A model generated the notes under the pieces. The model saw only the letters and a list, made by a program, of their open reading frames with translations, did no database searches and was not told the DNA's origin. The translations under genes and the position numbers were made by a program. A stretch of 34,442 nucleotides of DNA from Clostridiales bacterium (lineage in GTDB: Bacteria; Bacillota; Clostridia; Oscillospirales; Oscillospiraceae): positions 1-34,442 of the forward strand of contig JALEZN010000030.1 of assembly GCA_022772585.1 (NCBI GenBank), in the 5' to 3' direction. Below, one piece after another: positions 1 to 11,500 of this stretch (positions within the stretch are counted from its first letter, which is position 1; every line of letters starts with the position of its first letter).

Positions 1-2
1 AA

Positions 3-440
3 GATATGCACGAAGCCGAGGACCTGATGATCGAAGCATTTTCACAGATTTTTGCAAAAGAGCGTCCGATCACAGGCGCGGGAGCGTTTAAGGCGTATCT
101 GTATAAAACGGCGCGAAATCTCGCCTTGCGCCACAGGAAAAAGCACAGGCACAGCTTTCTGCGTTTTGAGGAATTGGACTTTGAGCCGCAGAGTGACGTG
201 CTGGCTGACACGGAGCTTTCTCGCAGAGAGCGCAGCCGCCAGCTCTATGACGCCCTTGAAAAATTGAAGGTGGAATACCGGGAATCTCTTTATCTGGTCT
301 ACTTTGAGGATATGAGCTACCGCAATGCGGCAACGGTTATGAATCAAAGCGAGGGGCAGATCACAAAGCTGGTCTACCGCGGGAAGCAAAGTCTGAAAGC
401 GATCCTGGAACAGGAGGGATTTACCTATGCGGACGAATGA
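3..440 (+). CDS. ECF-type RNA polymerase sigma factor, 5' end missing
   Basis: The frame is already open at the left window edge, so the N-terminus lies outside. The visible part begins in sigma region 2 (HEAEDLMIEAFSQIF, then FKAYLYKTARNLALRHRKK), continues through an acidic linker, and ends with region 4 (ALEKLKVEYRESLYLVYFED, then MSYRNAATVMNQSEGQITKLVYRG), which is the helix-turn-helix that reads the -35 element. Size and layout fit the extracytoplasmic function group, which directs RNA polymerase to a small envelope-related regulon. The stop overlaps the next gene by 14 bases, so translational coupling is likely. Two genes later comes a PrsW-type protease, the family that degrades the anti-sigma factor of sigma-W in Bacillus. 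That link is inference; no classical anti-sigma domain is visible nearby. Confidence 0.85.
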   Translation, partial: DMHEAEDLMIEAFSQIFAKERPITGAGAFKAYLYKTARNLALRHRKKHRHSFLRFEELDFEPQSDVLADTELSRRERSRQLYDALEKLKVEYRESLYLVYFEDMSYRNAATVMNQSEGQITKLVYRGKQSLKAILEQEGFTYADE

Positions 441-777
441 AGAACGCGCCGGATTGATTCATAAGCGGACGGCGGAGATAAAACGGGAACGGCAAAAGCG
501 GAACCAGCGCGCATTGGATGCGATCTGCATCGCGGCCTGTCTGATCCTCGTCGTTGGGATCGGCTCGTTTATGCCTGGATGGACGGCGGGCGTCCCCGGC
601 GGTGAAGTACACCACGCTTCCGGCGCGGCAAGCCTGGTTGGAAGCCACGCGGCATTGGGCTATATCCTCATGGGACTCATGGCCTTTCTGCTTGGCGTAT
701 GCGTGACGGTGCTTTTGTACCGCCTGCACCGCAGGAATGAGAGGAAGCAGCGGGAGAACTTGGACGATGAACTTTGA
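427..777 (+). CDS. Small two-TM membrane protein, possible sigma partner (copy 1)
   Basis: This 116-residue protein has a basic, cytoplasm-type N-terminus of about 30 residues, one hydrophobic segment at roughly 32-50, a loop of about 35 residues, a second hydrophobic segment near 78-100 and a basic tail. It starts inside the sigma gene and overlaps the following gene by 11 bases, so it sits in one tight transcription unit. The protein at 2174-2506 has the same layout and similar TM2 wording (LLGVCVTVLLYRL here, VIGVSVTVLCIRL there), so the two look like paralogues. By position it could be the anti-sigma partner, but the cytoplasmic part is shorter than usual anti-sigma domains and has no zinc motif. 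The family was not recognised. Confidence 0.7.
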   Translation: MRTNEERAGLIHKRTAEIKRERQKRNQRALDAICIAACLILVVGIGSFMPGWTAGVPGGEVHHASGAASLVGSHAALGYILMGLMAFLLGVCVTVLLYRLHRRNERKQRENLDDEL

Positions 778-1381
778 ACTGATCGACAACTGTTTTCAGG
801 TTGCCGTGCTGTTTTGTGCGGCGATCGCGGCGATCGCGGCGGCGCTCCGGCACAAAGACCGCCGTTTCCTGATCCTGGCCCTGTTTTTTGTCTGCGTTTC
901 CATGGGAACGCTCTATTGGGTGCTGCACATTTTTATTTTTGGCAACGTACCGCAGGTTTTCTATGTTTCGGAGTTTTCATGGCTGGCGGCGTATCTGTTC
1001 CTGCTGTCGTTCCAAATGGTACGGACAGACCGGGTAAGGCCGTTGTTTTCCCTGCTGTCCCTGTTCTGTGCCCTGCTTACGGCGGCGGTCGTTCTGGCGT
1101 TTCAGATGTTCGGCCCGTCCTATTTTGTTTCCGCGGCATTTGCCGGGGTTTTTTCCGCGATCGTATATCTCGCGGTTTGGCGGCTCCAGCGCAGAGGCGG
1201 AGGAGGTCTGACCGACTGCTGGCTGCTGCTGTGCGTGGGACTGCAGCTTCTCCTGTTTGTGGTGTCCGTTTTTATGCAGGACTTTACCCGCTTTAATCTC
1301 TACTTCGCCGTGGACATTACGCTGACGCTTTCATTTGCGGCGCTGCTGCCGCTGGCGCTTCGGGAGGCGGCGGAGAAATGA
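767..1381 (+). CDS. Polytopic membrane protein of unknown function
   Basis: A hydrophobic protein of 204 residues with about six or seven predicted membrane segments separated by short Arg/Lys-rich loops. I chose the ATG at 767, which overlaps the previous gene by 11 bases and has a GGGAG-like ribosome site ten bases upstream; an in-frame ATG at 737 would add ten residues with no clear ribosome site. The end overlaps the PrsW-like gene by four bases (ATGA), so the two are probably co-translated. No domain family was recognised. Its place between a sigma factor and an intramembrane protease suggests a sensor or accessory role in the same membrane system, which is inference only. Confidence 0.7.
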   Translation: MNFELIDNCFQVAVLFCAAIAAIAAALRHKDRRFLILALFFVCVSMGTLYWVLHIFIFGNVPQVFYVSEFSWLAAYLFLLSFQMVRTDRVRPLFSLLSLFCALLTAAVVLAFQMFGPSYFVSAAFAGVFSAIVYLAVWRLQRRGGGGLTDCWLLLCVGLQLLLFVVSVFMQDFTRFNLYFAVDITLTLSFAALLPLALREAAEK

Positions 1382-2019
1382 TCTATATTGAGAATATTTT
1401 TGTTTGCCTTGCCATCCCGCTGGCGCTGTGCATCCTGTTTATCGGAGGGCGCACCCGGACATTCATGCTGTTTATGATCGCCGGAATGAGCGTATGCCTG
1501 CTGTCCGCCTATGTCAACAGTTTCTTCATGGGACATTACGGCGTCAGCGCCACCGTTGCCGTGGTTGAGATCACACCGGTATGCGAGGAAGTGATGAAGC
1601 TGCTCCCGCTGCTGTTCTACATTCTGATTTTTGAGCCAAAGGTCCGGGATTTGCCCGAAGCCGCCGTTGCCCTTGCCGTAGGCTTTGCCACCTTTGAAAA
1701 TGTGTGCTATCTGACGGAGAACGGCGCGGAAAATCTGATGTTTCTGCTGATCCGCGGGCTTTCCGCCGGAGCGCTGCACATCCTCTGCGGCATTTTGATC
1801 GGGTTCGGACTGTCTTATGTATTCCGCCGCCGGTGGCTGGCCTTTACCGGAACGGTGGGCCTGCTGGGAGCCTGTATCGTGTTCCATGCCACCTATAACC
1901 TGCTGATCTCGGGGGACGGGGCCTGGCAGACCGCCGGCTATCTGTTCCCGTCTGTCCTGATCGCGCTCTTATTTGTGGGAAGGCTCCTGCTTCCCAGACT
2001 CAAGCTCATGTTTGCCTGA
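1378..2019 (+). CDS. PrsW-family glutamic-type intramembrane protease
   Basis: The 213-residue protein has about seven membrane segments and the signature set of the PrsW/CPBP-like proteases: CEEVMK with adjacent glutamates at 70-71, GFATFENVCY with E107, the RGLSAGALH block with H134, and FHATYN with H170 and N174. In Bacillus, PrsW makes the first cut in the RsiW anti-sigma factor under envelope stress, releasing sigma-W. Here the gene is the last of a unit of overlapping genes that starts with an ECF sigma factor, and an intrinsic terminator follows 15 bases after the stop. The natural substrate cannot be named; one of the small two-TM proteins encoded at 427-777 and 2174-2506 is a candidate. 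The family call is firm and the role is inferred. Confidence 0.88.
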   Translation: MIYIENIFVCLAIPLALCILFIGGRTRTFMLFMIAGMSVCLLSAYVNSFFMGHYGVSATVAVVEITPVCEEVMKLLPLLFYILIFEPKVRDLPEAAVALAVGFATFENVCYLTENGAENLMFLLIRGLSAGALHILCGILIGFGLSYVFRRRWLAFTGTVGLLGACIVFHATYNLLISGDGAWQTAGYLFPSVLIALLFVGRLLLPRLKLMFA

Positions 2020-2033
2020 CCGCTTTGCGTGAC

Positions 2034-2069
2034 GGGCCGCCTCAGAAATGGGGCGGCCCCAATTTTTTT
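2034..2069 (+). terminator. Intrinsic terminator after the sigma/PrsW unit
   Basis: An eight-base-pair GC stem (GGGCCGCC with GGCGGCCC, loop 2042-2051) is followed two bases later by seven T. It lies 15 bases after the PrsW stop. The 100 bases between it and the next gene contain no convincing sigma-A promoter; a GGAAG near 2094 and TGTC near 2113 are only weakly ECF-like. Confidence 0.88.
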
Positions 2070-2173
2070 GAAAAAGAAATTGTCGTTTGGGGTGGAAGGA
2101 TTTTCGATTTCATGTCTTTTAGAAAGTAGAGAGACTGCATCCCCTGAAAATCATACGGAGGGAGGTTTATTGG

Positions 2174-2506
2174 ATGACCGGTAAGACGGAAACCCGGGTG
2201 CGGGAGATACGAAGCAGAACACGGCAGTACCGAAAGCGGTATGAAACCCGGCTGTTTTCCTGCCTGACATTGTGCAGCCTGTTTCTTCTGGCCGGTATCG
2301 GCGTTCTTTTCAGGAGCATACAGACACCGGGCGTAGCGGCGGTAGCCGACGGCTACGGCGGGGTGCTGCTGCGGGACGGCGCAGGGGCATATGTCGTCAT
2401 TGGCATTGCCGCCTTTGTCATTGGCGTATCTGTGACCGTACTCTGTATCCGACTGAAAAGCAGAGCAGCAAACCGTACAGACCGTACGGAAGGAAGCGAG
2501 AACTGA
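2174..2506 (+). CDS. Small two-TM membrane protein (copy 2)
   Basis: A 110-residue protein preceded by a strong GGAGGGAGG ribosome site. It repeats the plan of the protein at 427-777: an Arg/Lys-rich N-terminus of about 28 residues, TM1 near 29-46, a short glycine-rich loop, TM2 near 74-95 and a basic tail. The second membrane segment is the most similar part. It lies 52 bases upstream of the giant SLH protein and probably shares its transcript. Function is unknown; a membrane regulator, or a helper for export or assembly of the giant protein, are both open. Confidence 0.7.
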   Translation: MTGKTETRVREIRSRTRQYRKRYETRLFSCLTLCSLFLLAGIGVLFRSIQTPGVAAVADGYGGVLLRDGAGAYVVIGIAAFVIGVSVTVLCIRLKSRAANRTDRTEGSEN

Positions 2507-2558
2507 CACCCCGGCGCAGCAGCACGCGGAAAAATTTTCCCCAGAAAGGAGCAAACCC

Positions 2559-5500
2559 ATGAAAAAGACAGCAAAAAGGCTGCTGAGTATGGCACTCGTC
2601 CTTGTGATGGTGCTGTCCATGCTGCCTGCGATGACCTTGCCGGCGCTGGCAGAGGAGAACACAAGCACCGGTACCAAGGACGCCTTCGGCATCTCCACGC
2701 CAGACTGGTCGGAGGATGAAAAGAAGGCGGCGGAGGCCGACCTGCCCTTCGGCACCGGCTACGGCACCTGGACGACCCTTTTTGAAAAGAACGAATTGTT
2801 CTTCTCCATGGGGTACGACAGCGCCACCCGCCTGACCGGCCTGTTCGACTGGAACGGCACGGAGGGAACGACCACCGCGGCGATCAGAGACAAGATCGAC
2901 AAATTCGGGCAGAGCCAGCTCACCTCCAAGGCCGAGAGCTACAAGGCCGTGGCCACGGCGGCCATGGACCTCTACGGTGCCGGCAAGAAGGAGTATGTGG
3001 CCAATCTGGCGCTGAACACCAGCGCCGGCACACTTGAGCTTTATGTGACCGACAGCAGCAACAACCGTGTCGCAGGTGGAAGAACATTTATCAATGTTGA
3101 CCATCTCAGCAGCATGGAGGTCCACCAGCTCAACGGCGCGTTCTCCATCGCGGCCGGCGACTTTGACGGCGACGGCAAGGACACCGTTGTGGTCTATGTC
3201 CCGCAGACCGACGGCAAGAAGGAAACCAAGAACGGAACCAGCCCGTCCATCAAGGAGTATTCCTTCACGGTGAGCGACAGCGCTGTGAGCTGCACGGAAA
3301 AGTCCACCGTCTCCGCAAACGTGCTCACGCTGCTGGGCAACGACCAGATCAACGTGATCGACAAGATGCACAACCAGCCCATGGTGGATCTGGTGGCGGA
3401 GGACGTGGACAAGGACGGCTTTGACGAGCTGATCGTCACCGCCGGCATGAACGACGTGACCAGCGGCGATAAGCAGCTGCAGTCCCAGGTCTTCATCTAC
3501 GATCAGCTGAACGGCCAGACGACAGACCTCACGCCGACCGCGGACGGCAAATGGAACCTCAGCTACCGCTCTCAGAACAAGTGTAATTCTAATGGTGATC
3601 TTGCTCCCGGTCTGTATATAAAAGATGCGGACTACAAGCGCGTTGTCTGGGCCTCCTCCACGGTGGGTAATGTCATCATGTCCATCGGCTCCGACGTGGA
3701 CTACCCCGAGATCGTCACCGCCGGCTTTATCGACGGCGAGCAGGACAATACGCAGCACATCAACGTGGACGGCGACGACAATATCGGCGTGTCCGTCGTG
3801 CAGGTGACGGGGGTCAAGAACAAGGAGACCAAGAACGTCATCTGCCAATACGGAGAAGCTTTCAACCAGAAGCTCAATTCCAACAGCTGGACGAGAGGCG
3901 GCTTCTATGAGAGCGAGGACGTGAACGGCCTTCTGCAGGTGCAGGCCTATGCCGACCGCGGCCTTGGCTCCGCGGAGGCGGTGTTCATCTCCGGCACGGT
4001 GTACCGCAGCGACAGTGAGGGCGAGAAGCTGGAGGAGAAATACACGCACGGCGGCTTCAAAAGCAAGGACGACTTTGCTCCGGGCGGGCGCGTGCTCACC
4101 AACACTACGGTCGCCGCCGTCACCGCCGGCAACTTCGACGGCAACGACGAGGGGCGCGAGCAGCTGGTCTGTGTCACGGCCATGAAGCAGAGCGGCAAGA
4201 ACAACGCCTATTCTCAGGTGTACTTCTACCATAACGAGGCCACCTGCAGCGATGAGGGCACCTGGAAGGACAATTATGACAGCAAGCGCTCCGGCTACCT
4301 CACCGAGCACAAGGGCAACTTCTATGTCTCCCTTGCCGCGCTGGACACGGATAACGACAGCATCCTCGTCAAGCTGGAAGAGATCACGCGGGACTACAGC
4401 AAGCCCGACGTGCTGGCCATTCTGGAGACGTCGCCCTACTTTGCCGAGATCGAGGACTCCTTCAACAACAGCGAGACCACCTACGGTCTCGAAGACACCA
4501 AGATCGACGGCTCGTCCAACACCTTCGGCTTCACGCTGGGCTCCTCCGTGGGCTACGAGTTTGAAAGCAGCATTACCCAGAGCGGCGGCGGTTTTGAGGT
4601 GGCCATCGAGCGCGCTTACAACTGGACCACCGCCAAGTCCACCTCTGATTCGTGGGGGATGGAATTCAGAAACGACACCGGCGATAACGTGGTGGTGGTC
4701 TACCGCTGCCCGGTGGTCACCTACCGGTATGTGGATCAAAACGGAAAGAAGCTGGTGGTGGAGAAGGTCGGCCGGCCTGCCACCAACATGATCTCCGTGG
4801 ATGACTACAACGAGGCGGCGGAGCAGTACGACGGCCTTGACCCCATCGATGACAACATCGTCAAGCTGGGTGAGCCCGGCAACCCCGCCAGCTACCGCAG
4901 CAGCACAAAAGGGCTGACGAATGCGGTGCAGTATAATGGGACGGGGGCCGTCGGCAGCAGCAACGGCGACTCATCCGGCGGCTGGGCGCAGTATCAGGGC
5001 AAAGGCTCCATGATGCAATACTGGACCCGCGGTGCGGAGCAGGAAAAGACCTTCTCGTATGATCTGGGGGTCTCGTTGAGTGTCTTTGCCAAGATCGGCG
5101 GCGTCACCGCCAGCGCCACTGCGGGCTTTGCCTACGCCCACGAAAAGACCCACATCGACGGCAGCTCCGCCACCAAATCCGGCGCGGTGAGCTGCGTCGA
5201 GGTGCCCGGCTATGACTTCCAGTGGAAGCTTGCCGCGTGGAACTGCGAACTCAACGGCAGCACCGTGCCCGTGATCGCCTATCTGGTAAAGGATGTGGTG
5301 GCCCCGCCCTCCCCCGGCATGGGACTGACGGCGGAGAGCTTCACCACCGACAGCGTCACTCTGCGCTGGTCCGCCGGCATCCGCCCCGCCCAGCAGTACC
5401 GCATTTACCGCGTGCTTGACGACACCGACAGCACCCATGTGCTGGTCGGCGAGGTGCTGGGCGACGAGACCAGCTTCCAGCTCACCGGCCTCAAGCCCGG

Positions 5501-8500
5501 CGAGACCTACACCTATGTGGTGCGGGGCGTGGACTTAAGCAGCGGGAATGCCGTGGAGTCCGTGGACAGCGCCTCCATCATCGTGCGCACCCAGTCGGAG
5601 GACAGCAGCGTCACGCTCGCTCTGTATGGCAGCACTCTGGAGGGCAGCACCCTGCAAAGCACCGGCACAGCGGCAGACATCCAAGTGCAGGTGACCGGCG
5701 CAAGCGGGTCCTGCGCCTATCAGTGGCAGCTCCTTGAGGCCGGCGCAACGGGCGTCGGGCACGGCTGGCTCGACGTGGACACGCTGCCCGGTAAGATGAT
5801 CGGAACCGTCAAGGGCGCGACAGGCGGCTCCCTGACCCTCAAGAACATCGACGAGAGCCTCAACGGCAGCAGCCTGCGCTGCGTGGTCACCGTGACCTCC
5901 ACGGCAGGCGATGTGGACACGTATTACTCGCCCGTTGCCACGCTGGATCTCAGCGGCCTGGACACCACCACGACGATCAGCGTGACTGGAACTGGTGTGA
6001 CGGGCAGCGGCAGCATCGCCAAACCGTATACGGGCATGGCAGATCATACGACGGTCACGAAAGAGCCCAGCGGCAGCTATATGTATGTCCCGGTGACCGT
6101 TACGGATGACAGCGGCAAGGAATACACGATCTATCAGGACGCGGATAACAATGCGTATGTCGGCGTGTATGACCAAGTCGACACTGCGACTGGCACCAGC
6201 AGCCGCACATATTGCGCCGTCACGAAGACCGGCGATACCTACACGCCGGGCAGTGCGCTGACGCTGGATGCTGACCAGTATATGATTGATAATAACGGCA
6301 CATACACCATTCCGGAAGACTTCAACGGCACGCTCGGTCTTTATGAAGAATCCGATACCGTCCGTTACGAGAAGCGATACATCGTGAGCGAGGACACCAC
6401 CACCCTCACGGAGTACTGGTTCAACACCAGCGATGGCCAGTACTACACCAGAACCGTGACTGGCGAAGTCGTTACCTTTACGCTGGCCGATCCTCAGCCT
6501 GACAAAACAGTCGATGAAAATGGCAACGAGACCCTGACCAATGCCGACCTGCGCATGGTGTATTACGAAAATGCCGGCACCGTGATCCTGAGCGCGGACG
6601 GAGATGACAGCTACGACCATTATCAGGTCTACACCGTGACCAGCGGTGTTGCTACGGCGGGTGCTTCCTTCTACCGTCTCCCCGGCACCAAGCTCTACAA
6701 GAGCGGTGAGACTGAGCCTTACGCCGACAGCGCAAAGCTCACGACCGTCACCGTGCAGCAGGAAGTGCTCAGCACCGTCACTGCCCCGGTATCCGGCACC
6801 CAGCTCACCCTGTCCGCCACCGTCAACCCCAGCGGCGGCGGCGTGGTGACCTTCACCATCACCAACACGGACACCGGCGTGGTGATGCAGATCACGGCAG
6901 CCAACGGCACAGCCACCTGGACGGCGCCGAAGGCCGGACTCTACCGCATCGTGGCCACGGCTGCCGCCACCGCCACCACCAAATCCAGCTCGGCTGTGTG
7001 CTACTACCGGGCCGGTGACCCCAACACCAGCTATCGTCTTGGGGTGTGGCAGGGCGACCAGCAGGTCACAAACATCAGCTATGACGGTTCCACCGTCACG
7101 CTGAATCTGGAAAAGTGCACGGGTTCCGCATGGAGTACCTTCGCTGGCTCTGTCACCTATCTGGTGAACGACGAACCCCTGAGCGGCAACAGCTACAGAC
7201 CTAACGCGGCGGGCAGCTACCTCTTCTCCGCCCAGGTGGACGGCAAAACCGTTGCTTCCGCCCTTCTGACAGTGAACAAGGTCGCCATCACCGTCACGCC
7301 CACATGGACCGGATCGGTTCCGGCGTCCAAAAATGCCATCGGTCTGGCCGTCACCGACGCGCAGGGCAACCCCATCTCCGTCTCTCTCACTGACGTTATG
7401 ACCGTCTCCTGCGATCTCTATGACGGCAGTGGCGCACTTGACGCCAGTGCCACCTCCGGCGTTTACACCGTCACCCCGGTCTATGTCAATGACACTGCAA
7501 AGGCGACCTTCCTCTCCCGCTACATTGTCACCATCAACACGGACACCATCTACTATTTCAGCGACAAGATCACGGTGCATTTCTCCGCCGGTGAAAACGG
7601 CGAGGTCTACGCCCGCTATATCGATCCCAGCGGCACCGAGTTCGTCTTTGACAACGGCAGCCAGATCAGCATGGATTACGGACTCAAGTTCGTCGCTGAG
7701 CCGAAGGCTGGCTGGTCGGTGGAAAAGTGGACGGTAAAGCTTGGCTCGTCTACTGTAACCGGGTGCTACAGCACTTACGGCAACACGCTGGAAATCACCG
7801 GGACGCGCTTGGAGTATCTGAAGAGTCTGACCGACACCTACGGCAAAGAGCTCACTGTTTCCGTCACCTTCACCAATCAGACCCACCAGATCACATACAG
7901 TGCCGGCACGGGCGGCAGCCTGAGCGCGGCGGCGGGAAGCTCCCCGCTGACCAACGGCGGCTCCGTGGCGCACAGTGCCGCCGTCACCTTCACCGCCGTG
8001 CCCAATACGGGCATGATGGTGGAAAAGTGGACCGTTGACGGCGCGGAATACATGTGGGACGGCACGGATGCGCTCTACCGTGAGAATACCCTCACCCTGG
8101 AGAACATTGACTCTGCCCATGATGTTCAGGTCCTCTTCACCGAAGCAGCCTCCACTAATGTGAGTACTGTTGCCGTGGATACGGCCAATTCTCTCTATCT
8201 CGATGCAACGATCACCGTGACCGATGCCCAGGGGAACACGATCACGGGCGACGCGCTCACGAGTGTCCCCCAGTCCGGCGCCCTGACCTTCACAGCGACG
8301 ATCAACAATCCTTCCTCCGCCGTGGTCAAGGAGTGGCAGACCAGCACCGACGGCGAGAACTGGACCACCGTGGCCGGCTCCGGCGAACAGGATTCGATCA
8401 CGATCTATCAGCACGACAGTGAGAAGCTCTATGTCCGTGTTGTGATCGCCGTGACCCAGACTTATAGGCTGAGCTGGAAGGTCATGGAAGGCGAAACAGC

Positions 8501-11500
8501 GATCACAGACGCCAACATCGCCAACCTGATCGCCAGCAGCGGCGATGTCACCCTCGGCGGCAACGGCAGTTACTATGCGGTCAACACGCCTGTGGAATTC
8601 ACCATGCGGCTGGATAACAGCTACTATGTGATCGGCTGGAGCGATAATGTCACGCCCGCCGCAGACGGGATGTCCGCGACTCTGACCCTGACTGATGACA
8701 CTGTCGTCATCGTCACCGTGGCCAAGAAGCCCACCGTGACCATCAACTACAACGTGGTGGACATCAACGGCGGGGAGGACGGCGGCACCAACGGCGAGCT
8801 GACCGCAGCTGTTGGAGAGAATATTCTGGACACCAGCGAATCTGCTTATGTCCAGGAGACCGTTACCTTCACTGCTGTACCTGACACCGGCTACCGGGTG
8901 AAGGAATGGACACTGAACGGCGTTGTCCAGGAAATCACCGGAGACACTTTTGAAGTGCTTCTGGATGAGACCATGGCGAACGGCGACATCACCGTCACGG
9001 TTCAGTTCATGCCCAAAGGCAACAAGCTGATGTTCTATTCGATAGGCCATGGCAGCATTCAGAACGTTGCGGTCAACGGCACAAGCTATGATTTTGCCGA
9101 CGGCTTGACGGCAGCAAAGGATGCGGAAGTGGTCATCACCGCCGCACCTGACACCGGCTATGAGGTGAAGGCCTGGACGGTGGACGGCAAACCCGTTGCG
9201 GACCAGACCGGCAATACCTTTACCTACGTTGCTACTGGCGATACCGGCGTGGATATTGCCGTAGAGTTCCAGAGCGTGGAGTACACCGTCAAATGGACTG
9301 CTGAAAACGGCACAGTCACAGCCGAAGGCCAGGCCGGCTCTCCCGCGCAGATCCGCGGCGGCGAGATCGTCAAGTTCACCGCCAAGCCCGATGACGGGTA
9401 TGTGTTCGACCACTGGGTCGTGAACGGTGAGACGCAGGATGAGACGAATAACACCTTCACCTGGACGGTTCCCGAGGGTGAACCCAAGAACACCGTCCAT
9501 ACCGTTGAAGCGGTTTTTGAACGGGAGAATACGCAGTATACCGTGAACTACCGCGCCGAGGGCAGCGGCACCATCAGTGCCCCCGGCGGTGAGGGCGGAA
9601 TCGTCACCGTCGACTCCGGCGACAACATCACCTTCACAGCGGCACCCGCCACGAACTATATGGTACAGGAGTGGCAGCTGGATGGCGTGACGATCCCGGG
9701 CACCGCGAACCATTTGACTTATGAGCTGACGAACGTCATGGGCACTCACAGTGTGACGGTCGTGTTCAAAGCCGCCGTTCTGTATCAGGTGGGCTATGGC
9801 GTCGCCGGGACTGGCGGTACGTTGACGGCCAAGGCAAACGGCGATAGCCTGACTTTGGCGGACGGCGTTACGGCGGATATCCCGGCAGGGGCTAAGCTGG
9901 AGTTCACGGCGACGCCTGCAACCGGCACACCCAATTACATGGTGGCCAAGTGGACGGTCAACGGCCAAGAAGTCACCAGAGACAACATGGCTCAGCTGGG
10001 CGTGACCATGGATCACTACCTGTCCAACACCCTGACCGTGGAGAGCCTGAGCAAGGCCATGAATATTCAGGTGAGCTTTATGGAGTACAACGGCTTCTCC
10101 ATCCCCACCGATGGCATAGGCTACACTGTCACGCCGGGAACCTGCAATCCCGCTGAGCCCTACGTAGGCGCGCCTGTAGGCGAGGTCCGCGAAAACGGCG
10201 ACGTGAGATTCACAGTCGATTTGACAGGAGATTACTCCAACATCACCAAGCTGATCATCAACGGCTACGACTGCATCGCCGGCAAACTGATTGAGAGTAA
10301 GAACGATCCCGACAACTGCCTGTCCGTCGCGGCGGTCAGGAACGCCGACGGCAGCTACACCGTCACCATCACCGGCGTGACGAATGAAATCATCGCCGAC
10401 ATCGCGGCCCACAAGGTCGTGGTAGGCGATCTGGCTGTTCCGACTGCGTTTACGGACATCGAAGAACTGGATTCCGTCGAAAAGATCCAGGCTAAGCTGG
10501 AGACCAAGTTGACCGCCTCGTTGGACGGCAAGGTGTTTTACGATATTGCGCTGAAATACAAGGACGGTTCCAACTGGGTGGAGGTCACAGAAGCCAACTT
10601 CCCGGCCAACGGCGTGGATGTGGTGCTGCCTTATCCCGACGGCACCGACAGCAAAGACAGCTTCACCATCGTCCACATGCTGACCACTGCGGGTCACGCG
10701 GGTGAGCTTGAGCTCATCAGCCCCGAGAAAAAGGCCGACGGCCTGCACTTCCATGTTAACAGCCTGTCTCCCTTCGCCATCGGCTGGAGCAAGTACACCG
10801 CACCCTCCGGCGGCGGTGGCGGCGTAACCGTGCCGACTGAAACCGTCATCATCAAGGACAGCATCAACGGCAAAGTTACCGCTGACAACACCTGCGCGGA
10901 GAAAGGCGATACGGTTACCCTGACGGTCGAACCCGACAAGGGGTACACGCTGGAGACCCTGACCGTCACCGATAAGAACGGCGACGAGCTGAAGCTCAAA
11001 GACATGGGCGACGGCAAGTACACCTTCACCATGCCCGCCTCCAAGGTCACGGTCACAGCCACCTTCATGGAGGATAACTCCATGCTGAACTTCTTCGTGG
11101 ATGTCCCCGCCGACGCTTACTACTACGACGCGGTGCTGTGGGCCGTCGGGGAGAAGATCACCTCCGGCACCTCTGCCACCACCTTCAGCCCCGACGCCGT
11201 CTGCACCCGCGCCCAGGCCGTCACCTTCCTGTGGCGCGCCGCCGGCAGCCCCGCTCCCAAGAGCGGCGCGATGCCCTTCACCGACGTGGCCGAGGACAGT
11301 TACTATCGTGACGCGGTTCTGTGGGCCGTGGAGCAGGGCATTACCGCCGGTACTTCCGCCAACACCTTCAGCCCCGATGCCACCTGCACCCGCGCGCAGA
11401 TCGTCACCTTCCTGTGGCGCTCCCAGGAGTCCCCTGCCGCCGGCAGCGTGAATCCCTTCACCGACGTGGCAGCTGACGCCTACTACAACAGCGCAGTCCT

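Noticed and set aside
2094-2117. GGAAG ... TGTC as an ECF-type promoter before 2174
   Set aside because: The spacing is only 14 bases and neither half is a clear match, so no feature was made of it.
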